Below, piece by piece: positions 49,654 through 61,800 of a stretch of DNA of 64,000 nucleotides (position 1 is its first letter; each line of letters starts with the position of its first letter). The translations under genes and the position numbers were made by a program. The notes beneath the pieces are model-generated. The model searched no databases. It was given only the letters and a program-made list of their open reading frames with translations, and was not told the DNA's origin. This DNA comes from Pontederia crassipes. Its lineage: Eukaryota > Streptophyta > Magnoliopsida > Commelinales > Pontederiaceae. The DNA is taken from assembly GCA_030549335.1 (NCBI GenBank), contig CM060194.1, positions 57,564,547-57,628,546 on the forward strand, given 5' to 3'.

Positions 49654-51448
49654 CACTACTAGAAAAACGCTAATTACCGACGGTCCGAACCGTCGGTAAT
49701 CAGTCCGAAAATCGTCGGTAACGTAATTATCGACGGTACGGTTGAAAAAAATTTATCAAAAATATCGACGGTTCTGACCGTCGGAACAGTCCCGGCGGTT
49801 CGAACCGTCGAAATTTTCTGACGGTTGCAACCGTCGGAAAAGTCCCCGACGGTTCGAACCGTCGGAAAAGGCCGGCGGTCCGAACCGTCGAAATTTTTGA
49901 CGTTGCAACCGTCGAAAAAAGTCGGCGGTTCGAGCCGTCGCAACTTTTGGACGGTCGCGACTGTCGAAACGTCGATCTTTTGACGGTCGCAACCGTCGCA
50001 AATAATTTTTTAAATATAAAAAAAATTAGCGGCCGGATCTGCCGCCAGGCGACCGAATCCGAACGCCCGACGGCCGATCCGATCGCTGGAGGCCGGATCC
50101 GGCCGCCTGGAGGCCGGATCCGACCGCCAGTCGACCGATGGGCCGCTGGGGGTCGGATCCGAACGGCCACGACCCGATCCGGCCGTCAGCGGCCGGAACC
50201 GGCCGTCAGCGGCGAGATCTGGCCGACAGCGGCCTTTGGCCAGAGAGAGAAAGAGAGAGACGCCGGCACGGAGCCGGAGAGAGAAAGAGAGAGAGACGCC
50301 GGCGCGGAGCCGGAGAGAGAAAGAGAGAGACGCCGGCGTGGGAGAGGGTCGCCGGTGCGGGAGAGGGTCGCCGGCGCGGGAGGGTCACCGGCGTCCGGCG
50401 CGGGAGGGTCGCCGGCGTCCGGCGCGGAGAGGGTGCTCGCGACCGGGGGAGAGAGAGAGGAGTGGAGGGAGAGAGAGAGGAGTGGAGGGAGGAGGGAGAG
50501 AGAGAAGAGGGAGGAGGAATATATATATACAAAGGGAAAAAGTGGAAAGAAAGCGGGAAAAGGGAAAAAAAAAGTCGGATAACGAAATTTTAATTATCGA
50601 CGGTTTCGACCGTCGAAACGTAAATATTAAATATTTTTATAATTACCGACGGTTGTGACCGTCGAAAATATATTTAGTTACATATAATGTTTATTTTTTA
50701 TTTTACCGACGGTTTGAACCGTCGGTAATCGTTACCGACGGTCAAAATTGTCGGTAATCGTTACCGACGATCAAAATCATCGGTAATTATGACGGTTTGG
50801 GCCATCGCTAGTTATATTAATAAAATACTCTTTATATAATATTATTATACATTTACCGACAGTCTGAACCGTCGGCAGTTGTTATCGACGGTCAAAACCG
50901 TCGGTAATCGTTACCGACGGTCAAAACCGTCGGTAATTGCGACGGTTTGGATCGTCGCTAGTTATATTAATAAAATACTCTCTATATGATATTATTATAC
51001 ATTTACCGACGGTTATGACCTTCGAAAATTGCGGTGGATTTTGCGACGGATGGATATCCGCCGGAAATATCGACGTTCCTAATCGTCAAAAAATTAAATA
51101 ATAATATAATAAATTACATAATTTATTTTTTTATTTCCGACGGTCGTGACGTCGGAAAATTCATCGGAAAAATTTAATAATAATATAAAAAATACATAAT
51201 TTAATTTTTTTATTTCTGACGATCGTAACCGTCGGAAAAGTCGTCAGAAATTGTGACGGATGGATATCCATCGAAAATATCGACATTCCTAATCGTCGAA
51301 AAATTAAATAATAATATAAATCATTTTCGACGATCATAACCGTAAAAAAATCCATCGAAAATGGAACATCGAAAAATCCGTCGTAAATTGCGACGGATTT
51401 GAAACCGTCGAAAATTATCCATTGAAAAATCACGATTTTGTTATAGTG
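49654..51448. mobile_element. Non-autonomous CACTA (En/Spm) transposon
   Basis: The left end is CACTACTAGAAAAACGC (49654-49670); the right end, reverse-complemented, is CACTATAACAAAATCGT. GGG occurs on both sides (49651-49653, 51449-51451), the 3-bp target duplication of CACTA elements. The outer 350-400 bp on the left and about 850 bp on the right are packed with palindromic subterminal repeats of the form accgacggt-(4-6 nt)-accgtcggtaa, the transposase-binding type of array known in En/Spm. The core (50030-50500) is strongly GC-rich with short internal repeats. The ORFs across it are low-complexity and in conflict on both strands, so no transposase is encoded. The repeats are well preserved, suggesting a fairly recent insertion. 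Confidence 0.9.
50030..50500. repeat. GC-rich repeat core of the CACTA element
   Basis: Units built on ggaggccggatccg (50040-50220), then on ggagagagaaagagagagac-gccggcgcggagcc (50240-50340), then on gggagggtcgccggcgtccggcgc (50340-50440) follow one another. Arginine-rich ORFs of 140-211 codons in all three forward frames are by-products of this composition. Confidence 0.75.
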
Positions 51449-51564
51449 GGGACCAAGGTTGGAAAAACAAATCATACAAGGCAAGGTCTCTTTGCAGCTC
51501 CATCCATGATAATTATATTGTCGCTTGTACAGCTCAGAAGGTCGCTCACTCCAAACGTATGACA

Positions 51565-51570
51565 TGTCTC
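51565..51570 (+). promoter_or_regulatory. Auxin-response element TGTCTC
   Basis: Canonical ARF-binding hexamer about 390 bp upstream of the TATA box and about 115 bp downstream of the CACTA element's right end. A single hexamer can occur by chance; its place upstream of an auxin-conjugating gene raises its weight. Confidence 0.5.
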
Positions 51571-51956
51571 ACATACGCCTAACATACGCAAAATTATAAA
51601 CGAAACGAAAAATACATGAAGCTTGCAGAAGAAATGTGTGTGAGACTCAGATATATATATTGGCATAATAACTACTACTGCTGCTACTACTAATAACAAA
51701 ACAAAAGAGATCTTTTTAAAAAAGTTAAGTGGGAGTGGTATATAATTATCAAGATAGTTAAAACGTTTTACTAAGTTAATCAGATGGGAGACTTTAGAGA
51801 ATTGTGAAAAAGATATATTCCAACTCTCGAGTCACAACCGTATGAGGTACGAACTTTGTAGCACTTGGTAGGACACGATGCTGAGCAACACAAAAACGCA
51901 ATTTGATCCCCTCATCCAACCAATATCTCATCCTCCTCCCCTTCTGCATTGCCCTC

Positions 51957-51964
51957 TATAAATA
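51957..51964 (+). promoter_or_regulatory. TATA box of the GH3 gene
   Basis: tataaata within ctctataaatacccc, 165 bp before the ATG, leaving a leader of about 130-140 bp if transcription starts about 30 bp downstream. Confidence 0.75.
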
Positions 51965-52128
51965 CCCCCTCACCTCCCTTCATTTCCACACACATATACA
52001 AAGCTACCAAGCCAAGTCTCCTCTCCCTCTCTCTCATCTCGCATACGCGCGCGCTCTCTCTCTCTCGCTCCTCACAATCTTTTCCGGCACCAAAACCTTT
52101 CACTTCACTCGCGAAACAGCTATTCACC

Positions 52129-54158
52129 ATGCCGGAAGCACCTAAGAGCACCGAGCAGTCCGCCTTTCTCGTCGGCGTCGCGGTACCTCCGGAGCACCGC
52201 AAGGCCCTCAAGTTCATCGAGGAAGTGACGACGAATGCCGACCACGTCCAGCGCCGCGTGCTGGACGAAATCCTCGCGCAGAACGCCTGCGCCGAGTACT
52301 TACACCGCCACGGCCTGCACGCCCACGACGCCCCGGACTCTGACGCGTTCAAACGCCTCATCCCCGTGGTCACGTACGAAGACCTCCAGCAGGACATCCT
52401 CCGCATCGCCCATGGCGACAGGTCCCCCATCCTCGCCGCCCGCCCTATCTCCGAGTTCCTCACGAGGTTTGTAATCGTGTCTTGCACATGATATATGTAT
52501 TTTGCATTATGATCTGTCGACTTATCTGTGTTCAATTTTTTCGTACGTATTATTGACAGCTCAGGGACGTCCGGCGGAGAGCGGAAGCTCATGCCGACGA
52601 TTGAAGACGAGCTCGACCGGCGCTCCCTTCTTTACAGCCTCCTGATGCCGGTGATGAACCAATTCGTGCCGGGCCTCAACAAGGGCAAGGGAATGTACCT
52701 GCTGTTCGTGAAATCGGAGGCGAAGACGCCCGGCGGGCTCGTGGCCCGCCCCGTGCTCACCAGCTACTACAAGAGCCGCCACTTCGTCGATCGCCCGTTC
52801 GACCCCTACAACGTGTACACCAGCCCGAACGAGGCCATCCTGTGCCAGGACTCCTACCAGAGCATGTACACTCAGCTCCTGTGTGGGCTGATGCAGAAGG
52901 ACGAGGTGCTCCGCGTGGGTGCGGTATTCGCGTCCGGCTTCATTCGCGCCATCCACTTCCTGGAGAAGCACTGGGTGCGCCTGTGCCGCGACATCCGCAC
53001 CGGCGAGCTCGACGCCGAGATCACCGACACGGCTCTCCGCAATGCGGTCAGCCGCATGCTGCGCCCGGACCCGAAGCTCGCCGACTGCATCGAGGCTGAG
53101 TGCAGGAAAAGCTCGTGGCAGGGCATCATCCCCCGTCTGTGGCCGAACACTAAGTACGTCGACGTCATCGTCACCGGGGCCATGGCTCAGTACATTCCGA
53201 CACTTGATTTCTACAGCGACAACTTGCCGCTGACCTGCACTATGTACGCATCGTCGGAGTGCTACTTCGGCCTCAACCTGAACCCCATGAGCAAGCCCAG
53301 CGATGTCACCTACACTCTGATCCCCACTATGGCCTACTTCGAGTTCCTGCCCATCCAGTACTGCGGCAAGGCCGAGTTCGACCACCGCGACTTGATCGAT
53401 CTGGTTGACGTCCAACTCGGTCAGGAGTATGAACTTGTGGTCACCACGTATTCCGGTAGATTCTGCTCATCCCTTTCTCTGTTAATACATTTTGACGGCT
53501 GCACTAATTGCGCCGGTCATCGCGTGCATAATACTAACAACAATGTTTTGCAAATTGTTCTGTAGGGTTGTACCGATACAGAGTCGGTGACGTGCTCAGG
53601 GTCGCTGGATCCAAGAACAAGGCGCCGCAGTTCACCTTCGTCCGCCGTAAGAACGTGGCACTAAGCATCGACTCTGACAAGACCGACGAGGTCGAGCTGC
53701 ACGCGGCGGTGACCAATGCCATGAACCACCTGGAGCCGTTCGGAGCCAAGCTGGTGGAGTACACGAGCTACGCGGACACGTCGAGCATCCCAGGGCACTA
53801 CGTTCTCTTTTGGGAGCTGAAGGCGGGGGGCAAGCCCGTGCCGCCGTCGGTGTTCGAAGACTGCTGCCTGGCCGTGGAGGAGTCGCTGAACAGCGTGTAC
53901 AGGCAGGGGCGCGTGTGCGATAAGTCGATCGGCGCGCTGGAGATTCGGGTGGTGGAGGAGGGTACGTTCGACAAGCTGATGGACTACGCGATCAGCAAGG
54001 GGGCGTCCATCAACCAGTACAAGGCACCCCGGTGCGTGCGGCCGGGGCCCGTCGTGGAGCTGCTGGACGGCCGGGTGCAGTCCAGATTCTTCAGCCCCAA
54101 GTGCCCCAAATGGTCTCCCGTACGCAAGCAATGGGCCAAGGAAAACGTTGCCATGTAA
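52129..54158 (+). CDS. GH3: GH3 acyl acid-amido synthetase (GH3.5/GH3.6-like, group II)
   Basis: Three exons: 52129-52466, 52560-53455 and 53566-54158, joined across introns of 93 and 110 bp with GT..AG borders. They give 608 residues, the usual GH3 length. The start has a good context (caccATGcc) and the MPEAPK opening seen in group II members. The acyl-adenylate motifs are all present: [10 protein letters not shown] at residues 113-122 (phosphate-binding), YASSE at 342-346, and YRVGD at 416-420. The C-terminal block SPKCPKWSP...KQW is also typical. Text similarity, from memory, is highest to Arabidopsis GH3.6/GH3.5 (DFL1/WES1); the linker after FEFLP looks about a dozen residues shorter. 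The enzyme adenylates indole-3-acetic acid with ATP and transfers it to amino acids such as aspartate, lowering free auxin in the cytosol. Exons are strongly GC-rich against AT-rich flanks. It appears intact. Exact substrate (IAA versus salicylate or others) cannot be read from the sequence. Confidence 0.95.
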
Positions 54159-57100
54159 TGGCCGCGCGCAGAGGTGTACGACGTCGCCAACGCTGCTTAT
54201 TTTACTACTCACACCGAACCCCCCACGACCACTTTAACTAGCAGAGATTCTCTTTTGGATGCCCCCTCATTCCTAGTACTGAATGCTCAGTTTGTTTCTT
54301 GCTGTAATTAGGCGCATTAAGCGTAGTTTGTTCATCCACCTGCTTTGTACAAAGTAATCAATCCTACGACAGTTTTTGTTGTTAATTTTGCATTAGTTAT
54401 GATCTCAATTCCGAATTAATGAAGTAATGTGTCCTTTCTCTCTCCTACACACTGGTTATTTTACAAATATATGTATGTGTGTATGTGTGTAAATGGTCAG
54501 GTTAGTCTGCTCTCAGTCTTCCAATCCATGGCAGCTAAACCTGCAGGATGTCATCAAAGTATCATAGTTGATTATTCAAGTCCTCTGGTATCATAGAAGT
54601 GCTATCCAAGAGCTAAAATGCCTTTTCTTAAAAGAAAATAAAGCCTTACATATTAGAATTTAAACCCATGAACTCAAAAGATTTAAGTGGATGCATGTAC
54701 TACTTTTCTGCTACAAATTTCAAGTCTGCACTCTTCCTCTTTTTCTGAATTCAGAGAGTGAAAAAGAGAGTGTTGCGAGGTGATGGAATCAGTGCCGTGC
54801 TCGGCACCAATGACGTGCCTGATCAAATCTGAAGAGCCAAGTTGCAGTTAATTTTGGTGACCGAACTCTGGACTTTTTTGTTTCACCTTTTTTCTTCTCC
54901 ATCGATCCGTGGTGGATACAGCAATCGTAGCATAATTTGTTCCTGTACTTATCAAAAAAGTTCCATGTATTTTCTCACCGAAAAAAAAAGTTCCATGTAT
55001 TTACCCACAAAAAATGAAAAAAGTTCCTTGTACATATCCATCATCCACATGCACTCAATTCTGACCAGAAAGATTCTGTGGAACCAAACAGTGATCTCCT
55101 AATGAAAGCAACACATGAGATATATATGTTGCAGGAGATCAAAACCTCTAACGAAAAATACTATAGATGTGTATATTTCATTATTTAAAATAGAATATTT
55201 CCATTAACATGATGATCTTTTTGAAGAAAGAAGAAACTTTGGTTAGATTGGAAATGCTTACTTTCTAAACTGTGGAAACAGGGGAAGATGGGCATGGTCC
55301 TTTCTCCTTGGGCATAAAAGTCACTGCCGAAGACAAGAATATACCTGTCGACCATGTGCTGCATTAAGACATGGAACTTTAAGCAAGTACAGAATTAAAG
55401 ATGAGTTAGGAATATGGTGATCGATCATGCAAGAGGGGCACAAAAGAGTACTAGTAAGCATCCGAGCTGATGACATGTACACTTTTAATCCAAATGGTCC
55501 TTAGCCTTTTGGTTTGTTGATGAAGGCAGACATATTCCTGACAGAGAACCCTACTGCATGGCGCATCAGAAGAACTGTCTGCTCTGCAGTGACGAAATGA
55601 CATGGGTCACCAGGGGCTCTCAGGCGAATCAGTTCATCACGATCCTGCCAAAAGGAGCTGGTCCATTTGGTTCATGACATCCACACACAGGAGGCCTTAT
55701 CCACACCAACAGAACACTGGAAATTTGTTTCTGATCCTGCACAGTGATTTGGCTTGCAGACTCATTTTGTTGTACAAACAAATGAAGACATGAATCACAA
55801 AAGCCGGTGCCACAACATCTTCATCTATTACTTCGTCAATCTCAATTGGGCCATTGCATGTTAAATTGGATTGATAACATTTAAGAAAAAAAGGTAGTCT
55901 ATGGGGGAAAACAATACATAGAGGGCCATGCTGTGAACTTAATGACATTGAGGGCCTACTAAATAGTTACAGCCTAATTTTTGAAACAAAAAGTATATAT
56001 GCAATTTGATTGTGCGTCAAAGATGCCAGATAAGTGCTATCGACGAAGAGTTGAAGAAGATTATAAAAAAAAAACACACGAATTTAAAATGGATTCTTGA
56101 CGAATGTTAATGTAGGGAAGATTTATTTGCCTCGTTTTTTTGCTGCATGTTGCAGACCAGCAGCATCTTTGGCCAAATTTTTTCTTATCCTTATATTTTT
56201 TATTTTCTTTTAACTTTTCCTTTGATCTTGTATTTATTTATAAAGGCATAATTTAGTTGACTAGTGAGTCTATGCCTTTTACGTGAACGTAATCTCTCAA
56301 TTGTATGTTATACGTGTAGTGCAGTGCAGATGGACGTCACACTTTTTAAAGAAAGTGTTTTTAGGAGACTGATCTAGACGTGTACCCCGTTATTTATTAG
56401 CCTCTTAAATTAAATTCTCTCAACAATATTAATTTTCTCAACGAAATGAAAAAAAGATACGGTAAACTAAGAAAATTCAATATATTAGATTTTGATAGTG
56501 AGCTTTTTTCTATTGTTCATTTTTTTTTGTCATTTTTTTTCACAAATAATGCGAACCGAGTTTTCCGTCCAAGGGAGAAAGCAAACAAAAAACACACACA
56601 CACACACACAAAAGTTGTGAATCACGAATGCATCATTGTACTATTCCCAAATATGCTAATTAATTCGTGAGCATCATCTTGTGTCGTTGGTGTTGAATAC
56701 GCCAATGCCACATATGAGGAACAAAATCCCTTGTAAGATATGCGTCAAAATCTCTTCAACTATTTAAAGTTCATCGATGTCAATCTTCTTTAAAAAAACT
56801 TTATTATATTCCTCACGGCATTATAGCCGCCCAGATAGTAAATTATGATATATGTTTATTTATTTCAATATAGAACAATAAATATACATATTATTTCCAT
56901 TAAGAAATATACACATTTTTATTAAGTTTTTTATATTACAATACTGATTCGCAAGCATCATAAAGAAAACTATGCAAGGAGATCCGAAAGAATTCCATGC
57001 AAAATAGATCAGCTTCATCTATTCGTTAATCGCAATCAATAATTTTCATTTTATAATTTGTCAAAAAAATAAAAAAAGAAATTTATTCGGCTGTTCAAAC

Positions 57101-58191
57101 TTTTGCTAAATGCTCAATAATATATACACCAAGGCGGCGTCCGGCAGCCTCCATGTGCCGCCGGGGGACCCCATGCACGTGCCGACGCCGATCGCACGTA
57201 CGTGTTGGCGCCGTTCCGGGCGGTTGTTTGTTTTCTTCTAGTTAACCGACCCCACGTGTTACTGCAAACTCATGCATACACATAACGCATGTATGTATGC
57301 ATGTCCCCGGGCCGGACCCATCCATCCCATGCCGGCGGGATGGCGAGGAGCATGCATGCCCTTCCTTGCTCCTTGCCTCCCCATGCCATTTGCCATATAT
57401 TTCCTATTTGAGGTGTATAGTGTATACATCAAGAACCTACAGGTTCCTTATGAATTTTTTATGTATTAGACTTTTTTTTCAAAATGTGATATAACTTTTC
57501 AGACAATGCATAGGCTGCAATACTTTTTTTAGTCACTTGTATACGTATTATTTATTTTAAAAGATTAATTTGCACGTATAAATCTACATTCATATTATAC
57601 ATGTATGAAACACTCTTATTTCATAGTTCATACATTGATCCGGTTCTAAGTGCATTTTACAGTATATTTTTTTATTCCATATATCAAGTTAAAAAAGTTT
57701 ATATGTGAAATATTTTTTAGCATCTTTCGTTTCTTTTATTAATTAATTCTTGGTCAAACTGGGCCTAATTAGACAAGATGTGTATATGTTTACTTGACAA
57801 AAAAAAAAAAAGAGTGATCTTGCTGTGGATATGTTTACTTGACAAGATACATGGTACATGGGAGAAGGCCAAAGCATCTTGCTTACAAGTTTTGCAACTT
57901 CTGCCATAAAGTTTCCTTTCAGAAATTAGATGAAGACACGGTTGGCATAGATATTACGACGTATATATTCTGGAGAAAAAAAGATGTTTGGTTTTAATGC
58001 TCAATAGTCTGTGTGCATGCATATATTACTTCTTCATCTTGATCATGACAAGCTAGACACCACATTTGGTGATTAGATATATTGGTGATATGTTAATCTT
58101 TAATCAAGTACTCGTTTGATTTCCATTTTGTTAGATTCTCCTATATATTTCAAATTGTTTTTTTTTTCTAAAAGAGATTATTCTGTGGTGT
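54159..58191. other. 3' flank of GH3 and intergenic DNA
   Basis: The first 250-300 bp after the stop presumably hold the GH3 3' UTR; no single canonical polyadenylation signal stands out. Further on there are only short ORFs. A GC-rich island (about 57130-57400) contains an imperfect palindrome of gtatgcatg/catgcatac words near 57270-57305 but no recognisable gene. Confidence 0.5.
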
Positions 58192-58335
58192 TCATTGTAA
58201 TGGGAACAATAAGGATATTTCTTGATCTTTCTTGTCTCGTACCCAATGTGCACAAAGCATTGGAATCTTGACGAGAACGGATGTGAGCCCAATCAAAGAG
58301 AAAGCAAATACCGGCGATTTGATGGAGGTCTCCTC
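58192..58335 (-). pseudogene. Possible exon fragment ended by a copia insertion
   Basis: On the minus strand, sequence up to the insertion point reads TSIKSPVFAFSLIGLTSVLV, KIPMLCAHWVRDKKDQEISL and LFPLQ, then a stop. On the far side of the element (63752 onward) the minus strand encodes FNAWIKYLEEE immediately before the duplicated site. The hydrophobic stretch suggests a membrane-protein tail. I do not recognise the family, and a chance ORF is quite possible. If real, the copia element has split it. Confidence 0.25.
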
Positions 58336-58823
58336 TGTAAAAAATAGCACCGACATCACCAGCACCGACTTTACCATCTGGATACTTCTAGGTATTTTAT
58401 TTCAATAACTTATGTTGCTAGAATGTTCTCTCTCCAGATATTTCTAGTTTGGTAAAAAAAATATGATTAAAAATAGTGACATGTCGGTAACTCATGCCTA
58501 TAAATAGAAATGAGGAGTATGGTGCTATATCCATCGAGAAGAGCAGCAAAGAGTGTGAGGAGAGGTGTCTTAGCTATCGTAAGTTAGAGTTGTGAGAGTG
58601 AGTAGTGAAAGAGAGAAGGTTGAGTGTAGTGTGAGTAGTGTGAGGTGTCCTTGTAAGTAAGGTGGAGTGGCCAGTACGTAAGTGACTTGTAGTACTACGT
58701 GAGTTATGAGTGGTGTGAGTGTCCACCAAATATAAGTGTGTATCCTCATTATATGTGTATCCTCATTATATATCTATATACATTATCATTTGTTAACAGA
58801 TTTTATTTTATCAAATCTCTACA
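58336..58823 (+). repeat. 5' LTR of the young copia element
   Basis: 488 bp, starts tgtaaaaaatagcacc and ends atctctaca. It contains a TATA box tataaata at 58499-58506, followed by a purine-rich leader with gtgag/gtgtgag words. About 98 percent identical to the 3' LTR. Confidence 0.95.
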
Positions 58824-58825
58824 AT

Positions 58826-58837
58826 TGGTATCAGAGC
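58826..58837 (+). other. Primer-binding site of the young copia element
   Basis: tggtatcagagc, two bases after the 5' LTR, complementary to initiator tRNA-Met. Confidence 0.95.
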
Positions 58838-61800
58838 AGGTTAGTCCGTGAGGTGATTCCGTCAGTTCGAGATTTTGCCAAAGCAAGTTATGTGGAGACT
58901 CTGCCGGTTCGAGACGGTGCAAGAGAAGCCATGAGGAAGTTCTGCCGGAGCAAGTTGGTAAAGAGGATAATCAAGGAGAAATTCTGCCGGTGCACAATCT
59001 GGGATTGTGAATATTACTAGTCCAGGACTACGCTTACTTGAGTGATATAAAAGAGTTCACCAAGTCATTATGGCAGATTTCGGATCCTCGGTAAGCTCCC
59101 TAGAGAAACTCAACTATAACAATTATAATAATTAGAGTATTCATATGCAGTATTATTTGAAAGGGCAAAATCTATGGAGCATTATTGGCGAATATGAGAC
59201 TATGCCACCAACAAATCCAGATGAGCTAAAGAAATGAGAGTGCAAAGTCGGAAAAGCCATGTACATGCTGGCGACTTCAGTGGAGGATGATTTTCTTCAG
59301 AAGATTAGAGATAAAAAGACACCCAAAATGCTTGGGACACCTTGGCCACATTCTTCACGAAGAAGAATGATGCAAAATTACAACGACTGGAGAATGATTT
59401 GATCTCCATAAAGCAAGGCGATATGCCGGTGAGTCAATACTTCTCCAAAATTAAATCTATATGTAATGAGATTGCTAAGTTAGATCCACAAAATGCTATT
59501 ACCGAAACAAGGATGCGTAGAATTATCATTCATGGTTTGCATCATAAATATAATAGTATCATCACTGCTATTAGAGGTTGGGCTCAAGAACCAACTCTCA
59601 CAGAAATGGAGAGTATTTTGTCCAATCAAGAAGATCTGGATGCTCAAATATCCAAGATCTCGATAAATGATGAAGAGAAGGCTTTATTCATCAAGAAAAG
59701 GCCTTCACATCCTGATAAAGTCGTAAAGAATTACGACAACGGAGAAAATCAAAAGGGGCGTCAGCAAGACTGGTTGAGACGTGGACGAGGCAGAGGTCCA
59801 CAACGAGGGGGAGCTTACCGAGGCCCAAGCAAAGAAGATCAAGAGGAGAAGAAATCACATCGAAAAAATATTCATTGTTATAATTGTGGAAAGAAAGGCC
59901 ACTATGCACGTGACTGTTGGCACAAGCGTGAGGAAGGAAATGCAGCCACTTCTCACAATGAAAGTGAAGAGGAATGGGATCTCGAAGCTGCACTTGCGAT
60001 AAAAGAGATCATCCCCAGCTACGAAAGATAACCTAAGGAAGAAATGGAGCTCGCAATGACTAGTATCGAGGAGCCTTTCAAAGAAGAAGAAGCTCTCATC
60101 GCATCAAACAATAGAGGTATTAACTATCATAATAATTGGATAGTTGATTTCGGTTGTTCAAACCATATGACAGGAGACGAAGAGAAGCTTCGTAGCATGT
60201 CGGAGTATAGAGGTGATCGTATGGTGGTAACGGCTAACAACACTCGGCTGCCAATCACTCATATCGGCAAGGCAACAGTAGTTCCCCGATTCGGATCACA
60301 TGAGATGGAGCTAGATCATGTCTACCATGTGCCGGGTATGTCCAAGAACTTATTATCAGTTTCTCAACTTACTTCTTCCGGCAATTATGTAGTATTTGGG
60401 CCAAAAGACGTCAAAGTTTATAAGAGTCTGAAGCCCACTGCTCCACCAATAATGGAAGGGAAAAGATTAGAGTCTGTCTATGATGTAATGTCTGCTCAAG
60501 AAGCGTACATAAACAAGACAAGAAAAAATGAGACTGCTGATCTTTGGCATGCAAGGCTCGGACATGTTAGCTATAAAAGGCTGAAGGCAATGATGAATAA
60601 GTCCATGGTGAAGGGACTTCCTTGCCTAGGTGTTCGAGAAGATATTGTCTGTGCAGGTTGTCAATTCGGTAAAGCTCATCAACTACCTTACGAGGAGTCG
60701 AAGTTCAGAGCCAAGGCACTATTGGAGCATTCTGATGTATTTGGTCGCGTAAAGCAACCATCTGTCCGAGGTTTTTGCTACATGATTACCTTCATTGACG
60801 ACTTCTCAAGATACGTCTGGGTGGACTTCATGAAGGAGAAATCTGAAGCACTGTCGAAGTTTAAAGAATTTAAAGAGAAGGTCGAGAAGGAGCTCGATCG
60901 GAGGATTCAATGCTTGCGCACAGACAATGGAGGAGAGTATACATCAGAGGAATTCTCTAAATATCTATGAGCATATCATATACGCCGTCAGCTCACCTGT
61001 CCTAACACACCACAACAAAATGGTGTGGCCGAGAGGAAGAATCGTCATCTAATAGAGATATGCAGGAGCATGCTGCATGCAAAGAATGTACCTCCACGAT
61101 TCTGGGTGGAGTGTATGAAGACTGCTGCACATGTCATTAATAGGCTTCCTCAAGCAAAGCTTGAATTTGTCTCACCATATGAGAAGTTGTGGAAGAACAA
61201 GCCCACGGTAAGTCATTTCCGTGTCTTTGGATGTGTTTGTTATGTCTTCATTATAGATAATCTTCATGCTAAGTTCGATAAGAAGGCAATACATTGCATA
61301 TTCGTTGGATATGATAGCCAACAAAAAGGATGGAGATGTTGTGATCCAACAACCGGACGAATTCACATTTCTCGAAATGTGGTGTTCGATGAAGCATCAT
61401 CTTGGTGGCCTTCAAATGATGCAATGTTGCCCAACACAAATGATATTGAAGAAAATATTCAAGTTCAAGTCGACGAGTTAACAAGAGAAGCACTTCGTTC
61501 TACTGAGGAACAAGAAGAAAAGGAAGCCTCAAAGAAGAAGAAGAGTCCGTGGCAAACTGGAGAACACCAAAGATCTCTTGAAGAAGAAAGGCCAAGTCAG
61601 ATAGAAGATCCAGTGATCGAAGAAGACTCTTCAGCGCCAAGAAGATCAAGCAGACAACGAAGGCCTAATCCAAAATATGCAAATGCAGCACTAATCGAAG
61701 ACGTCGGAGAAAAGGAGCCTAACACATTCGAAGAAGCATCCAAGTGTTAAAAATGAATGTCAGCAATGAAAGAAGAGATCCAAGCTCTACATCAGAATGA

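Larger units (their letters stand above)
51452..52128 (+). promoter_or_regulatory. Promoter and 5' leader of the GH3 gene
   Basis: The stretch between the CACTA element and the start codon contains a canonical auxin-response element TGTCTC, an aaccaat CAAT-like word (51919-51925), a TATA box and a pyrimidine-rich leader (tctctctctc at about 52020-52070) ending in caccATGcc. The order and spacing fit a plant RNA polymerase II promoter. Early auxin induction is the known behaviour of group II GH3 genes and fits the element seen, but one element alone is not proof. Confidence 0.7.

Noticed and set aside
49947-50658. Arginine- and glycine-rich ORFs of 140-211 codons in the CACTA core
   Set aside because: Three forward frames and the reverse strand are open at once over GC-rich minisatellites; no domain is visible.
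51912-53415. Long minus-strand ORFs (226 and 284 codons) opposite GH3
   Set aside because: They are shadows created by the GC-rich third positions of the GH3 exons and cross its introns.
52528-53565. 345-codon reading of GH3 exon 2 with its own start and end
   Set aside because: Its first codons and last 37 codons come from introns; the splice borders and family alignment support exon 52560-53455.
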